Notes: a model not told the origin generated them from the letters alone. DNA of 64,000 nucleotides from Salipaludibacillus daqingensis (GCF_029891575.1 NZ_JARZHF010000012.1:90105-154104), one strand, 5' to 3'. Counted from the first letter of the stretch, positions 34,613 through 43,826 are shown. Numbers and translations: made by a program.

Positions 34613-35926
34613 TTAGTCTTGAATCTCGTTATTCGCAACACGTTCTGCTTCTTCCATTGCTTCCTCAAGTGTTTGGTCACCTAAAAACGCACTAGAAAAT
34701 TGGTTCTCAAAGTTAGAATTTATAATAGGCAAATTAGTGTCGTCCGCCCATACCGTTGCATAGCTAGCCCCTTCAATGAATGGCTCGTAAATCGCATCAT
34801 CTGCATAATCCATCATCTCTGCTACAGATTGTCGGGAAGGAAGAGCTAATCCACTCGCTGTCCAAATCTCCATGCCTTCTTTTCCTGTAAGAAATTCAAT
34901 TAACTGCCAAGCTTCTTCTTTTACTTCCGATTCACCATTCATCGAGTAAGAAACGGTATAAGCCATCGTTTGTTTTTCTTCCTCAATAGTTGGAATTTCT
35001 ACAACTCCATAATTAACATCAGGAAATGCATCCTCCATAAATTCGATCATCCAGTTACCTTCAATGATCATCGAAGCTCTTTCCGTTCCGAACATGTCTC
35101 CGCCCCATTCAGCTCCAACGTCTGCAGGAGAAGCACCAATTTCTTTCTCATTTCTCATATCAATAATAGGTTGTAAAGCATCGATGACAGCAGGGTCTGT
35201 AAAGTTGGCACGGTTATCCACTACCATTTCTCCCCCACGTGATTCACCAATAGAGTAGAGTCTTGCCATGTCTGTAACAATCCCAAAACCATAACGGTTA
35301 TCTACTGTTAACGTCTCTGCTATCTCTTCCATCTCTTCCCATGTTTCCGGCGGTGCTTCTATTCCAGCTTCTTCAAAGTGATCTTTGTTATAGAATAATG
35401 CCAATGTTGATGTATCTTTCGGTAAACCCCATAATTGATCGTCTCTTCTAAATGCATCGATAAGCGGTTCTTCAAAATCATCTACGTCAAATTCATCAGT
35501 AATATATCCATCAAGCGATTCAAGAACTCCAGCTTCAATTAATCCTGGTGCTTCAAAAGCGTCCAAGAAGAAGACATCTGCCGCTTCTCCACCGATCAAT
35601 CTCGTCCGTAACACGTCCATGTACTGATCTGCAATCGTATCAACCTCAACGTTAATGTGTGGATATTTCTCTTCAAATGCATCAATTGTCTCTTCGAAAT
35701 AGCGTTGTTCTGTCGGTGAAGACTGCCATCCGGTTAGACGAACCGTTACTTCTTCTTGATCTTCATTTTGAGCTCCATCGTTGTCTGTTTCATTTCCTTC
35801 TGTGTTATTTTCATTTGCCGCACCATTTGTATCGTTATTACCGTCGTCTCCACATGCTGTCAACATCGTTCCAGCCAAAACAACTGACATAAAGCCTAAT
35901 CCTTTGATCCACTTTGCTCTTTCCAT
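34613..35926 (-). CDS. extracellular sugar-binding lipoprotein of ABC importer
   Basis: This 437-residue protein has a lipoprotein signal peptide ending L-T-A-C (C25), then an acidic Asn/Asp/Glu linker (about 28-60) and a solute-binding fold of family 1. D-V-F-F-L-D-A and the W-G-L-P-K-D-T-S-T-L-A-L-F-Y-N-K-D hinge region are typical of CUT1 sugar-binding proteins for oligosaccharides. The adjacent glucosidase-like enzyme hints at an alpha-glucan-derived substrate, which is inference. First transport gene of the LacI-controlled operon. Confidence 0.9.
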   Translation of the reverse strand: MERAKWIKGLGFMSVVLAGTMLTACGDDGNNDTNGAANENNTEGNETDNDGAQNEDQEEVTVRLTGWQSSPTEQRYFEETIDAFEEKYPHINVEVDTIADQYMDVLRTRLIGGEAADVFFLDAFEAPGLIEAGVLESLDGYITDEFDVDDFEEPLIDAFRRDDQLWGLPKDTSTLALFYNKDHFEEAGIEAPPETWEEMEEIAETLTVDNRYGFGIVTDMARLYSIGESRGGEMVVDNRANFTDPAVIDALQPIIDMRNEKEIGASPADVGAEWGGDMFGTERASMIIEGNWMIEFMEDAFPDVNYGVVEIPTIEEEKQTMAYTVSYSMNGESEVKEEAWQLIEFLTGKEGMEIWTASGLALPSRQSVAEMMDYADDAIYEPFIEGASYATVWADDTNLPIINSNFENQFSSAFLGDQTLEEAMEEAERVANNEIQD

Positions 35927-35956
35927 TTTATAAAACCCCTTTCAAGATATATTGAC

Positions 35957-35974
35957 AAGAGCTTAAAAGCTCTT
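35957..35974 (-). terminator. small intercistronic hairpin
   Basis: AAGAGCTT pairs with AAGCTCTT over two bases, between the debranching-enzyme and binding-protein genes; no T-run, so RNA processing or stabilisation is more likely than termination. Confidence 0.45.
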
Positions 35975-35982
35975 AACAACCG

Positions 35983-38070
35983 TTAATTAATAATTTCAAA
36001 TGCTGTGGAATTGTTCATGATCTTAATATCATGATGACCATCTGATTTTTTCACCATCAGACTTAGCTGACCATCACCTATTCGCATATTTTCAATCTTT
36101 AATTCGTCCACTCCATCAGGTAACAATGGATTGATTGTAATCGTTTTATCTAATGCATTCGGAAATAACCCAAGCATTGCTTGAACAAATAATAGTGGTG
36201 TTCCTGCAGCCCAAGCTTGCGGAGAGCAAGCTACCGGATAGTTAACCGCTTTCCCTTTTGCTTCATAACCACAGAACAACTCTGGAAGTCGATCATATTC
36301 AAACGAATCGGCAGAGTGAATCAACCCTTCCATCGCTTTTGCTGCTTGCTTCTGGTTGTTTGTCTTACTCATTCCTAAAATAATGACACTATTGTCGTGG
36401 GGCCAGACGGTACCATTGTGGTAACTGATTGGATTGTAGCCTGCTTCTCCTTCACCCATCGTTCGAATGCCGAAACCTGAGTACATTTTATTTGAGACGA
36501 GCATGTCACTAACAGCTTTCGTTTTATCAGAGTCAAGCATTCCAGATAATAAGACATGCCCTGGATTCGACGTTACTGTACCCACTTGATTTTTTTCTTT
36601 ATCAAGGGCAAGCGCGTAAAATTGCTGATCTTCCATCCAAAAAGATTTCTCGAAGCGAGACTTTAATGCTGCCGCATCCGCAGTTAATTTCTCCGCTTTA
36701 TCGGTTCTACCAATTAAGTCATATATGTCTGCCATGCTTTTCTTTGCGTGATATACATATCCTTGTACTTCAGATAACGCTATCGGAGTTTCTCCCAATT
36801 CACCGTTCCTATGAACGATGGAATCACCGGAATCTTTCCAACCTTGGTTTGCGATCCCTTTAGCTGCTTCTTGGTGATATTCAACAAACCCATCTCCGTC
36901 ACGATCTCCATACTCATCGATCCAATTGAGAGCCGCTTCCACATTTCCTTCAAGCTCGTTAAATAGATTCATGTCACCTGTCCACTTCATATATTCACTT
37001 AATAAAACTAAAAATAATGGCGTTGCATCAATTGTTCCATAGTAAGGAGTAAACGGGATTTGTCCCGTATTCGCCAACTCACCAAACCGCATTTCGTGCA
37101 TAATCTTCCCTGGCTCTTCATCACGCCAACTGTCTTTTTTCGTCCCTTGTTCACTTGCCATCGTCTTCAATGTTCCTTTTGCAACCTCTGGATTGAAAGG
37201 TAGTATTTGCAAAGCCGCAATCAGACTATCTCTACCAAAAGGAACTCCGAACCACGGCAAACCAGCTACCGGAAATTTTCCATATCCTAAATCTGTAAGT
37301 AACACCCGTAAGTCTGTTAATCCTCGATCAATTAATCGCTGTAGTTGTGGATGGTTTGTCGACACTTTCGTAGAAGACTCGTTCCATTTTTTATACGAGT
37401 TCATCAATTGAGACAAAGCATCTTCGTGACTGAACACTTCCGATTCTTCTCCATCAACGGTTGGCATCACCGTCAATGAAATTGTTTTCTCTTCCCCATG
37501 TTCGAGTGAAAATGCGAAGTAAACATCACCTTCTTCCGTCGTACGAATCGGTGAGAAGTTCCACTTGACGTTAAGCGACCTCTTTACATCGTCAGCTCCT
37601 AAGTAGCGAATTGCGAGCCCATTCTCATCAACTTTCGTCTCTTCTTTTTGACCGACCGTACCATTTTGAAAACCACGAACGATAAACATATCCTTGAAAT
37701 CAGCATCTAAATGAAAACTTATTTCGAAGCTTGTTTTCTTTGGGTTGTAGTTTTTCACCTGCACGGATTCATAGAGGACACCTCCATAAATAAAGCGCTT
37801 ACGTTTCATTTCAATCGATTCACGCCATAATTTAACCACACCGTTTTCTTCCATGTGAGGATTTGTTAATATCATCTCTGCAAAGAAGCTCTCATCAGCA
37901 TTCGAAGATAATAAAATGGGCTCCTCATCATTAATCTTTAGATCGAACTTACTCAAAAAACGAGTATCCTTTGAGTAAAGTCCAGGTCCATATGGATGAT
38001 TTTCCGGGATATTACCTTTTTCATCTGTCAGTAAAAATAAGTCATCTTCTTTAATTACTCGATAGTTCAT
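35983..38070 (-). CDS. glycogen debranching-type enzyme (amylo-alpha-1,6-glucosidase family)
   Basis: This 695-residue cytosolic enzyme is read from ATG 38070 (GGAGG 6 nt upstream). The N-terminal part (about 1-230) is the beta-sandwich domain of bacterial debranching-enzyme-like proteins, with G-P-G-L-Y-S-K-D-T-R-F-L. The C-terminal part is an (alpha/alpha)6 barrel with G-L-P-W-F-G-V-P-F-G-R-D-S-L-I-A-A and N-Q-G-W-K-D-S-G-D-S, likely holding the acidic catalytic residues. It hydrolyses an alpha-glucosidic bond; the exact substrate is unknown. It sits between the lacI gene and the importer, so it probably acts on what the importer brings in. Two LacI-type operators lie just upstream. Confidence 0.85.
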   Translation of the reverse strand: MNYRVIKEDDLFLLTDEKGNIPENHPYGPGLYSKDTRFLSKFDLKINDEEPILLSSNADESFFAEMILTNPHMEENGVVKLWRESIEMKRKRFIYGGVLYESVQVKNYNPKKTSFEISFHLDADFKDMFIVRGFQNGTVGQKEETKVDENGLAIRYLGADDVKRSLNVKWNFSPIRTTEEGDVYFAFSLEHGEEKTISLTVMPTVDGEESEVFSHEDALSQLMNSYKKWNESSTKVSTNHPQLQRLIDRGLTDLRVLLTDLGYGKFPVAGLPWFGVPFGRDSLIAALQILPFNPEVAKGTLKTMASEQGTKKDSWRDEEPGKIMHEMRFGELANTGQIPFTPYYGTIDATPLFLVLLSEYMKWTGDMNLFNELEGNVEAALNWIDEYGDRDGDGFVEYHQEAAKGIANQGWKDSGDSIVHRNGELGETPIALSEVQGYVYHAKKSMADIYDLIGRTDKAEKLTADAAALKSRFEKSFWMEDQQFYALALDKEKNQVGTVTSNPGHVLLSGMLDSDKTKAVSDMLVSNKMYSGFGIRTMGEGEAGYNPISYHNGTVWPHDNSVIILGMSKTNNQKQAAKAMEGLIHSADSFEYDRLPELFCGYEAKGKAVNYPVACSPQAWAAGTPLLFVQAMLGLFPNALDKTITINPLLPDGVDELKIENMRIGDGQLSLMVKKSDGHHDIKIMNNSTAFEIIN

Positions 38071-38124
38071 GTCATACCTCCAAAAAGTAGTCGCTGATTG
38101 CTGATTCATTTTCGTCCCTCTTCA

Positions 38125-38173
38125 CCCGAAACGTTTCGGGGGAAGGTAAAAATTCATTCCGAAACGTTTCGGA
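38125..38173 (-). promoter_or_regulatory. tandem LacI-type operators before the debranching-enzyme gene
   Basis: Two perfect 16-bp palindromes, CCCGAAACGTTTCGGG (38125-38140) and TCCGAAACGTTTCGGA (38158-38173), are 33 bp apart centre to centre (about three helical turns). A/T-rich promoter-like sequence lies around them. They share the core of a third site before lacI. Confidence 0.9.
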
Positions 38174-38194
38174 TTAGCTTAGAAAAGATGCTCC

Positions 38195-39214
38195 TTAGTG
38201 CTTAGGAGGAGCAGTCGTTTCTCTTACTATTAAACGATTATCTAGTGTTGCTTTTTTCTGCACTGGAACGTCATTTTTCAACATAGATGTTAGTAGTTTC
38301 GCAGCTTCATAGCCCATTTGATACTTATCCTGACTGACTGTAGTAAGTGGCGGGTTTGTGTACTCCGATAAAACAATATCGTCAAACCCCACAATGGACA
38401 AATCTTCCGGTATCTTCAGTTCTAATCGTTTTGCGGCTTTCATGACCCCGAGTGCCATTAAGTCACTTGCGCAAAATATCGCCGTTACTTCTGGATGAGC
38501 CTTTAAAAATGGATAGGCCGCTGACTCAGCCATCGGCTCCAAAAAATCGCCATTTAAAACAAATTCGTCTCGAACATGTAACCCTGCATCCGTTAACTCA
38601 CGTTCGTATCCTTTTCGTCTTTTCGCACTAACGTGGGCTTGATCATGACCATTCATCATCGCAATTTCCGTATGACCAAGATTTATCAAATGTTTGACCG
38701 CCATCTGTGCTCCAAAAACATTATCTGTCGTCACAAAACCGACGTCTTTCCCTTCAACTTCTACATCAACAAACACACAAGGTATGTTACTATCAATAAC
38801 CTCTTGAATATATGGGTCATCCATTTTTATCCCTTGCATGATGACACCTTCTACCTGTCTTTCACGGCAAAGTTGCGTATAACTCTTTTGTTTTTGTTTT
38901 ACAGAATTCGTACTAAACAAAATCAAGTCGTACCCCACATCAGACGCAGAATCATTAATTCCACACATTACTTCATACGTGAACATATCCTTTGCCCCAG
39001 AGCGGTTCAGCTCCGAAACTAAGAGGCCAATCGTTTGCGATTTATTCATTACCAAGCTACGCGCCAACGTATTTGGACTATAATTTAACTGTTTTGCTGT
39101 ATCTTCAATATGCTTTCTCGTCTTATCATTCACATCAGAGTATCCATTCAACGCTCGAGATACCGTTGTCACTGAGACTCCAGCTTGCTTGGCAATATCT
39201 TTTATCGTCGCCAT
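38195..39214 (-). CDS. LacI-family repressor of the sugar operon
   Basis: This 339-residue protein has an N-terminal helix-turn-helix and hinge (A-T-I-K-D-I-A-K-Q-A-G-V-S-V-T-T-V-S-R-A-L-N-G, then hinge helix L-A-R-S-L) and a periplasmic-binding-protein-like sensor domain with G-L-L-V-S-E-L and S-I-V-G-F-D-D. The first gene of the operon. It likely binds the palindrome C-C-G-A-A-A-C-G-T-T-T-C-G-G before itself and before the enzyme gene and is released by the imported sugar. Confidence 0.93.
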   Translation of the reverse strand: MATIKDIAKQAGVSVTTVSRALNGYSDVNDKTRKHIEDTAKQLNYSPNTLARSLVMNKSQTIGLLVSELNRSGAKDMFTYEVMCGINDSASDVGYDLILFSTNSVKQKQKSYTQLCRERQVEGVIMQGIKMDDPYIQEVIDSNIPCVFVDVEVEGKDVGFVTTDNVFGAQMAVKHLINLGHTEIAMMNGHDQAHVSAKRRKGYERELTDAGLHVRDEFVLNGDFLEPMAESAAYPFLKAHPEVTAIFCASDLMALGVMKAAKRLELKIPEDLSIVGFDDIVLSEYTNPPLTTVSQDKYQMGYEAAKLLTSMLKNDVPVQKKATLDNRLIVRETTAPPKH

Positions 39215-39223
39215 GACTCACCT

Positions 39224-39237
39224 CCAAAACGTTTCGG
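39224..39237 (-). promoter_or_regulatory. LacI-type operator before lacI
   Basis: CCAAAACGTTTCGG matches the two downstream operators with one mismatch in the left arm, 10 bp upstream of the lacI ATG; suggests autoregulation. Confidence 0.75.
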
Positions 39238-39537
39238 ATATTTTCGATAGTTTTACTATACAACATCATGAAAGGGGTTGCAATTGTTTTTTTAATATTA
39301 TGAAGATGTTTTTTACTGCCAATTATTTCACAAGCGTACTTTTTGCTTTTTGGCATGGTCTCTACTAGACTTGGCAATACTACAGGAACTTCACCAAAAA
39401 TGAAGTAACAGCTTTTTACAATTGACTTGTTAAGGCGGTCGGTTTGATGTTTGTGCTGCGAGCAGCTCACTTCTTGTAAATAAGAGGTACAACACGAGCA
39501 AGAATTTTTTGTGTAAATTCAAAAAGGAGTTTTTATC

Positions 39538-40473
39538 ATGAAAGCAATTGTAATAAATGAGTATGGTAGTAAAGAATTGTTACACGAACAAGAACTACCA
39601 CAACCAAAAATAGCGGAAGATCAAGTATTAGTAGAAACATATGCTACATCTATTAATCCGATTGATTGGAAATTGAGAGAAGGATATTTGAAACAAATGT
39701 TTGATTTCTCTTTCCCGATTATCCTCGGCTGGGATGTTGCTGGAGTGATAGTTGAAGTTGGAAATAATGTGAAGAATTTCAAAGTTGGCGATGAAGTGTT
39801 TGCCAGACCAGCAACAACGAACGACGGGACGTATGCAGAATATACAACGGTTGACGAAAATCGTTTAGCGCTAAAACCAACAAACCTTTCTTTCGAAGAA
39901 GCAGCCTCGATTCCGTTAGCAGGTTTAACTGCATGGCAATGTCTTGTCGATGAAACAGGTGTCAAAAAAGGGTCAAACGTTTTAATCCATGCTGGAGCAG
40001 GTGGTGTTGGAAGTTTAGCGATACAAATTGCCAAACACTTCGGGGCATTTGTTGCTACAACTGCTAGTGAAAAAAATGAGAGCTATGTGAAAGAACTTGG
40101 AGCAGATAAAGTAATTAATTACCGGACTCAACAATTTGAAGATGAGTTAAAAGATTTCGATATTGTTGTAGATACCATGGGTGGCGACATTCTCGATAGA
40201 AGCTTTCAAGTTTTAAAACCTGGTGGAAAACTCGTCTCAATGGCAGGTCAACCTGATCAAGAATTAGCCAAAAAACACGAAGTTGAAGCATCGTTTTATT
40301 GGTTATCAGAAAATGCGGAGCAATTGGCAGAGCTTGGCGACCTATTAGAAAAAGGCATTGTCAAACCTCAAGTTGGTCATGTATTTGGCTTTTCAGAGGA
40401 CCAACTTCAAGAAGCACATGGACTAAGCGAAACACACCACGCTAAAGGAAAGATTGTTATTAAAGTAAAATAA
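39538..40473 (+). CDS. NADP-dependent medium-chain oxidoreductase (quinone reductase-like)
   Basis: This 311-residue zinc-free MDR protein has an N-terminal GroES-like domain (S-I-N-P-I-D-W-K, G-W-D-V-A-G-V) and a Rossmann domain with G-A-G-G-V-G at about 151-156. It lacks the zinc ligands of alcohol dehydrogenases, so it probably reduces quinones, enones or similar carbonyl compounds. AAAGGAG precedes the ATG. It is monocistronic, with a strong terminator after it. Confidence 0.88.
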   Translation: MKAIVINEYGSKELLHEQELPQPKIAEDQVLVETYATSINPIDWKLREGYLKQMFDFSFPIILGWDVAGVIVEVGNNVKNFKVGDEVFARPATTNDGTYAEYTTVDENRLALKPTNLSFEEAASIPLAGLTAWQCLVDETGVKKGSNVLIHAGAGGVGSLAIQIAKHFGAFVATTASEKNESYVKELGADKVINYRTQQFEDELKDFDIVVDTMGGDILDRSFQVLKPGGKLVSMAGQPDQELAKKHEVEASFYWLSENAEQLAELGDLLEKGIVKPQVGHVFGFSEDQLQEAHGLSETHHAKGKIVIKVK

Positions 40474-40479
40474 ATGATA

Positions 40480-40519
40480 AAAAGGAGTAACCTGGGTCGT
40501 CGAATAGGTTACTCCTTTT
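40480..40519. terminator. bidirectional terminator between oxidoreductase and DUF2294 genes
   Basis: AAAAGGAGTAACCT pairs perfectly with AGGTTACTCCTTTT over a 12-nt loop and serves the two convergent genes. Confidence 0.92.
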
Positions 40520-40525
40520 GTTTAG

Positions 40526-40900
40526 TTATTTCTTTGTTACTAAGGTCTCTTCATAATTAGAAGGTAATTTAAACACGATAATACGTTCACCAGTAGTAGT
40601 ACTGATATCTGTGTGAAAACTAATTACTTTTTCTCCTGTAATGGAAAGAATAGAATCTCTCAAAATATCCACACCCGTTTCAACTAAGTCGGAACGAGTC
40701 TTTTTAATCGTCGATTTCCCTTCTTTTGTTTTACAAAGAGAATACTCTGCAGGTGTCAAAATACCTTGAAGCGATACGATAATCATATCTCTTAATATGT
40801 CTGTTTTAACAGAGACAGAGCCTCGTCCAAGATAATCTTTCTCCCATTGAGTAAGGGCCTTACTTATTTCTGCTTCTACAAAACCTTTTGATTTATTCAT
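40526..40900 (-). CDS. DUF2294 family protein
   Basis: This 124-residue protein begins K-G-x-V-E-A-E-I-S-K-A-L-T-x-W-E-K-D-Y-L-G-R-G and has the D-I-L-R-D-M-I-I-V-S-L-Q-G-I-L-T-P-A-E core of DUF2294. Members occur singly or in several copies in Bacilli; no function is established. GAAGGTGG precedes the ATG. It converges on the oxidoreductase gene. Confidence 0.82.
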   Translation of the reverse strand: MNKSKGFVEAEISKALTQWEKDYLGRGSVSVKTDILRDMIIVSLQGILTPAEYSLCKTKEGKSTIKKTRSDLVETGVDILRDSILSITGEKVISFHTDISTTTGERIIVFKLPSNYEETLVTKK

Positions 40901-41014
40901 ATATCCACCTTCATCAACTTGTACTATCTATATCTAGCCATGTCGATTTTATAAGTTTTTTTATACGATAAAATTTTATCGGTTATTAAACCTTGTGTCA
41001 ATTCGACTACAATT

Positions 41015-42229
41015 CTATTTTTGATTAATCATTTCTTGTCTATATACTCCCGTTTTCTCGAGCTTCACAGGCGGGATGACAGATTTTGCCATTATAACAG
41101 CTAAAACGCAGAACAAAGAGGCGACAATAAAAGCTTGTGAAAAAGGCAGGATTTTAACGATAAATGGACCAGCAAATGCGGAAACACCATATGCTTGATA
41201 CATGAGACCATAGTTACTCCCCATGTTTTTTGTTCCATAATAATCAGCTGTGACCGACGGGAATAAAGAAAGAAATCCACCAAAACAAAAACCGATGACA
41301 GACACCGTTCCTAGAAACATCGGATAGTTCATGAAACCAATACTCATATAAAGCAATGTCATTGCCGTTACTCCATAAATGACCATCAATGTATTTATTC
41401 GCCCAAAACGATCAGAAATGTTACCTAAAATAATTCGACCTGCTGCATTAAATAAAGCAATAACCATCACAGCATTAACTGCTTTTTCAACATTCAATTG
41501 GACTACTTCCACTCCAATATCGACAGCGAAACTAATAACCATTAACCCAGACATACTTCCAAACAGAAACATAAACCATAGCAAATAAAACGGATATGTT
41601 TTAACCATTTCCTTAGATGAAAAATGGGTAGAGGTCTCTAACGTAACATGATCTGCTTTCTCGTTAACTTCCACTTTAGTAGGTGGATTTCGTAACAGTT
41701 GAGCACCTGCCACAACAAAAACGAGATAGATCATCCCAACATACATGAAAGTCGAAGAAACGCCAAAGTTCTCTATAAAAAAACGAATAACCGGTTGAAA
41801 AATAAGGCCCCCTAATCCAAATCCGGCAACAGCAATTCCACTAATAAACCCTCTTTTCTCAGGAAACCATTTTACACACGCGGACAGTGGGCAAACGTAT
41901 GTCATACCAATACCCGCTCCTCCAATCACACCATAAAAGAGGTATAGTTGTGTAAGTGTGGTTGCTTGGCTCGCTAAGAGTAAACCGATCCCTAAAAGAA
42001 TTCCCCCAGTAGTTGCGACCCAGCGCGGTCCTATTTTATCTTGAAGTCTCCCTGCTAAAATTGTTACCAATGCGAAGGTTGCAATCGTAATCGAAAATGT
42101 AAGCACAATCGCTTCTCGATCCCAACCAAATTTATCAATCAATGGTTGATTAAATAAACTCCAGGCGTAAACCGCCCCTAAATTAATTTGAATAATCACA
42201 GCTCCAAGCACAACTAACCAACGATTCAT
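41015..42229 (-). CDS. OFA-family MFS transporter (oxalate/formate antiporter-like), first copy
   Basis: The protein has about 404 residues and twelve membrane helices. The signatures G-A-V-Y-A-W-S-L-F and G-R-L-Q-D-K-I-G-P-R-W belong to the OFA group, which exchanges small carboxylates. The ATG at 42229 is 9 nt after GGAG; the ATG at 42238 touches it. A strong hairpin with a T-run stands 40 bp before the start. A second OFA gene is at 53211-54515. The substrate is unknown; nearby acetate and aldehyde metabolism suggests a carboxylate. Confidence 0.85.
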   Translation of the reverse strand: MNRWLVVLGAVIIQINLGAVYAWSLFNQPLIDKFGWDREAIVLTFSITIATFALVTILAGRLQDKIGPRWVATTGGILLGIGLLLASQATTLTQLYLFYGVIGGAGIGMTYVCPLSACVKWFPEKRGFISGIAVAGFGLGGLIFQPVIRFFIENFGVSSTFMYVGMIYLVFVVAGAQLLRNPPTKVEVNEKADHVTLETSTHFSSKEMVKTYPFYLLWFMFLFGSMSGLMVISFAVDIGVEVVQLNVEKAVNAVMVIALFNAAGRIILGNISDRFGRINTLMVIYGVTAMTLLYMSIGFMNYPMFLGTVSVIGFCFGGFLSLFPSVTADYYGTKNMGSNYGLMYQAYGVSAFAGPFIVKILPFSQAFIVASLFCVLAVIMAKSVIPPVKLEKTGVYRQEMINQK

Positions 42230-42268
42230 CCTATCCATCTCCTTTTAATAACTAGCTATCAAAATTAA

Positions 42269-42318
42269 AAAAGAGGCCAACGTTTGATGGTGTTATCCAT
42301 CTAACGTCGGCCTCTTTT
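42269..42318 (-). promoter_or_regulatory. strong terminator-like hairpin in the leader of the OFA gene
   Basis: AAAAGAGGCC, AACGTT and ATGG pair with CCAT, AACGT and GGCCTCTTTT (two small mismatches), followed on the minus strand by TTTTTT AATTTT. No gene ends upstream of it on that strand within 550 bp, so it reads as a transcription attenuator in the 5' leader rather than an ordinary gene terminator. Confidence 0.6.
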
Positions 42319-42577
42319 GTACGCACTGTAAAAGTGATTACGTAAGCAACCAATACCATATATAATTAGACTATTATCAAGCAAAATTACGAAAAAGATT
42401 TTCAGTGGACTTCTTCTTCCCTTATTCCATTGAACATTGGAAAAAGCTATCTTGTATCTTTTATAGATTCATATAATTTAACTTAGTATAAGTTACGATG
42501 CCTCCTACTGTCAATCCTATTGTTTTCATCTATTGTTTTAAAAAAATTGTAACAACTATTTCTTAAAAAGTTTCGTA

Positions 42578-42607
42578 TTGACTTCATAAAATTATTCGTG
42601 GTAATAT
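42578..42607 (+). promoter_or_regulatory. candidate promoter of tRNA-Ser
   Basis: TTGACT (42578-42583), 18 bp, TAATAT (42602-42607), about 100 bp before the tRNA. Confidence 0.5.
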
Positions 42608-42706
42608 AATATTTGTCTTTCGATAAACTACTTGAAATTTAGTAGTGTATAACTCGCCTCATATACCTTTGTATGCTTACAGTTTGTCATTTCATATTTT
42701 TACTTC

Positions 42707-42799
42707 GGAGGAATACCCAAGTCTGGCTGAAGGGATTGGTCTTGAAAACCAACAGGGGTGTCAAAGCCCGCGGGGGTTCGAATCCCTCTTCCTCCTCCA
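42707..42799 (+). tRNA. tRNA-Ser(UGA)
   Basis: A 93-nt class II tRNA. Acceptor GGAGGAA pairs with TTCCTCC; the D-arm is G-G-C-T-G-A-A-G-G; the anticodon loop CTTGAAA has anticodon TGA. A long variable arm and T-arm G-G-G-G-G-T-T-C-G-A-A-T-C-C-C follow. CCA is encoded (42797-42799). The discriminator base is T (42796), where Bacillus Ser tRNAs normally have G. A terminator follows directly. Confidence 0.95.
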
Positions 42800-42814
42800 T
42801 TTTAAAAAATAGTC

Positions 42815-42844
42815 ACTCCCTAGCTCAAATGCTAGGGAGTTTTT
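42815..42844. terminator. terminator of tRNA-Ser, shared with pfk on the other strand
   Basis: ACTCCCTAGC pairs with GCTAGGGAGT and is followed by TTTTTG. Confidence 0.9.
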
Positions 42845-42869
42845 GAACGATACCTATGATTTTTTCAGC

Positions 42870-43826
42870 TTAAACAAGGTCTTCAAAAATCTCATATAGG
42901 TTATCTTTCACGATATTTTCTGAATGAAAAATCTCTTCGAAGGAATGGTAAGTTATTTCATTTTTTTCCATCCCTAACGCTACGCCGTAAATATCTTTTT
43001 CAATTAATTTAATCACTTTATGTCCCATTCGACTAGTGAATACACGGTCAAAAGCAGATGGTGTTCCTCCTCTTTGAATGTGTCCTAATACCGTCGACCT
43101 TGTATCCAAGCCACTATGTTCTTTAATTAAAAGAGCAATTTCCTCCGCCTTACCGACACCTTCAGCGACCATAACGATGCTATGAGTTTTCCCACGTTCA
43201 AAACCATTTTTTAGTTTTTCTGAAATTTCATAAATGTCATATGGTAACTCAGGGATTAATATCGCATCCACACCACTTGCAATTCCAGCATGAAGAGCAA
43301 TGTCGCCACGGTCTCTTCCCATTACTTCGATTACACTTACTCGTTCGTGACTACTCATTGTATCTCTCAAATTTCCAATCGCCTCTGTTACAACATTTAA
43401 CGTCGTATCAAACCCAATTGTATAATCTGTTAAGGGGATATCATTATCAATAGTCCCTGGTAATCCATATGTTTTAATACCTAAATCATTAAGTATAGCC
43501 GCTCCACGGTAACTACCATCGCCACCTATCACCACAAGATAGTCTATTCCATCTTCTTTTAAATTTTTAACGGCTTTCATTTGTCCCTCTTCCGTTTTAA
43601 ATTCTTCTGAACGAGCGGATTGCAAAAACGTACCACCTCGATAGAGAATATCTCCAACATCTTTCGTTCCAAGAGTCATAAAATCTTTTTCCATAAGACC
43701 CTTATAACCTCTTTTAATGCCTATCATCTCAAAACCATTCGCAATACCCGTTCTCACAACAGAACGAATCGCACTATTCATGCCTTGAGAATCCCCACCA
43801 GATGTTAATACTCCAATTTTCTTCAT
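42870..43826 (-). CDS. ATP-dependent 6-phosphofructokinase
   Basis: This 318-residue enzyme phosphorylates fructose 6-phosphate in glycolysis. Key residues align with the Bacillus PfkA numbering: G11, the G-G-D-G-S loop with G104 (ATP rather than pyrophosphate type), catalytic D127 in T-I-D-N-D, and R162/R171 for substrate. The nucleotide loop reads G-G-D-S-Q-G-M-N, with Q14 in place of the usual Pro. G-R-D-R-G replaces the common G-R-H-A-G. It stands alone, without pyk or accA, so it may be a second isozyme; for that reason I withhold the pfkA name. GAGAGGAC precedes the ATG. Confidence 0.88.
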   Translation of the reverse strand: MKKIGVLTSGGDSQGMNSAIRSVVRTGIANGFEMIGIKRGYKGLMEKDFMTLGTKDVGDILYRGGTFLQSARSEEFKTEEGQMKAVKNLKEDGIDYLVVIGGDGSYRGAAILNDLGIKTYGLPGTIDNDIPLTDYTIGFDTTLNVVTEAIGNLRDTMSSHERVSVIEVMGRDRGDIALHAGIASGVDAILIPELPYDIYEISEKLKNGFERGKTHSIVMVAEGVGKAEEIALLIKEHSGLDTRSTVLGHIQRGGTPSAFDRVFTSRMGHKVIKLIEKDIYGVALGMEKNEITYHSFEEIFHSENIVKDNLYEIFEDLV

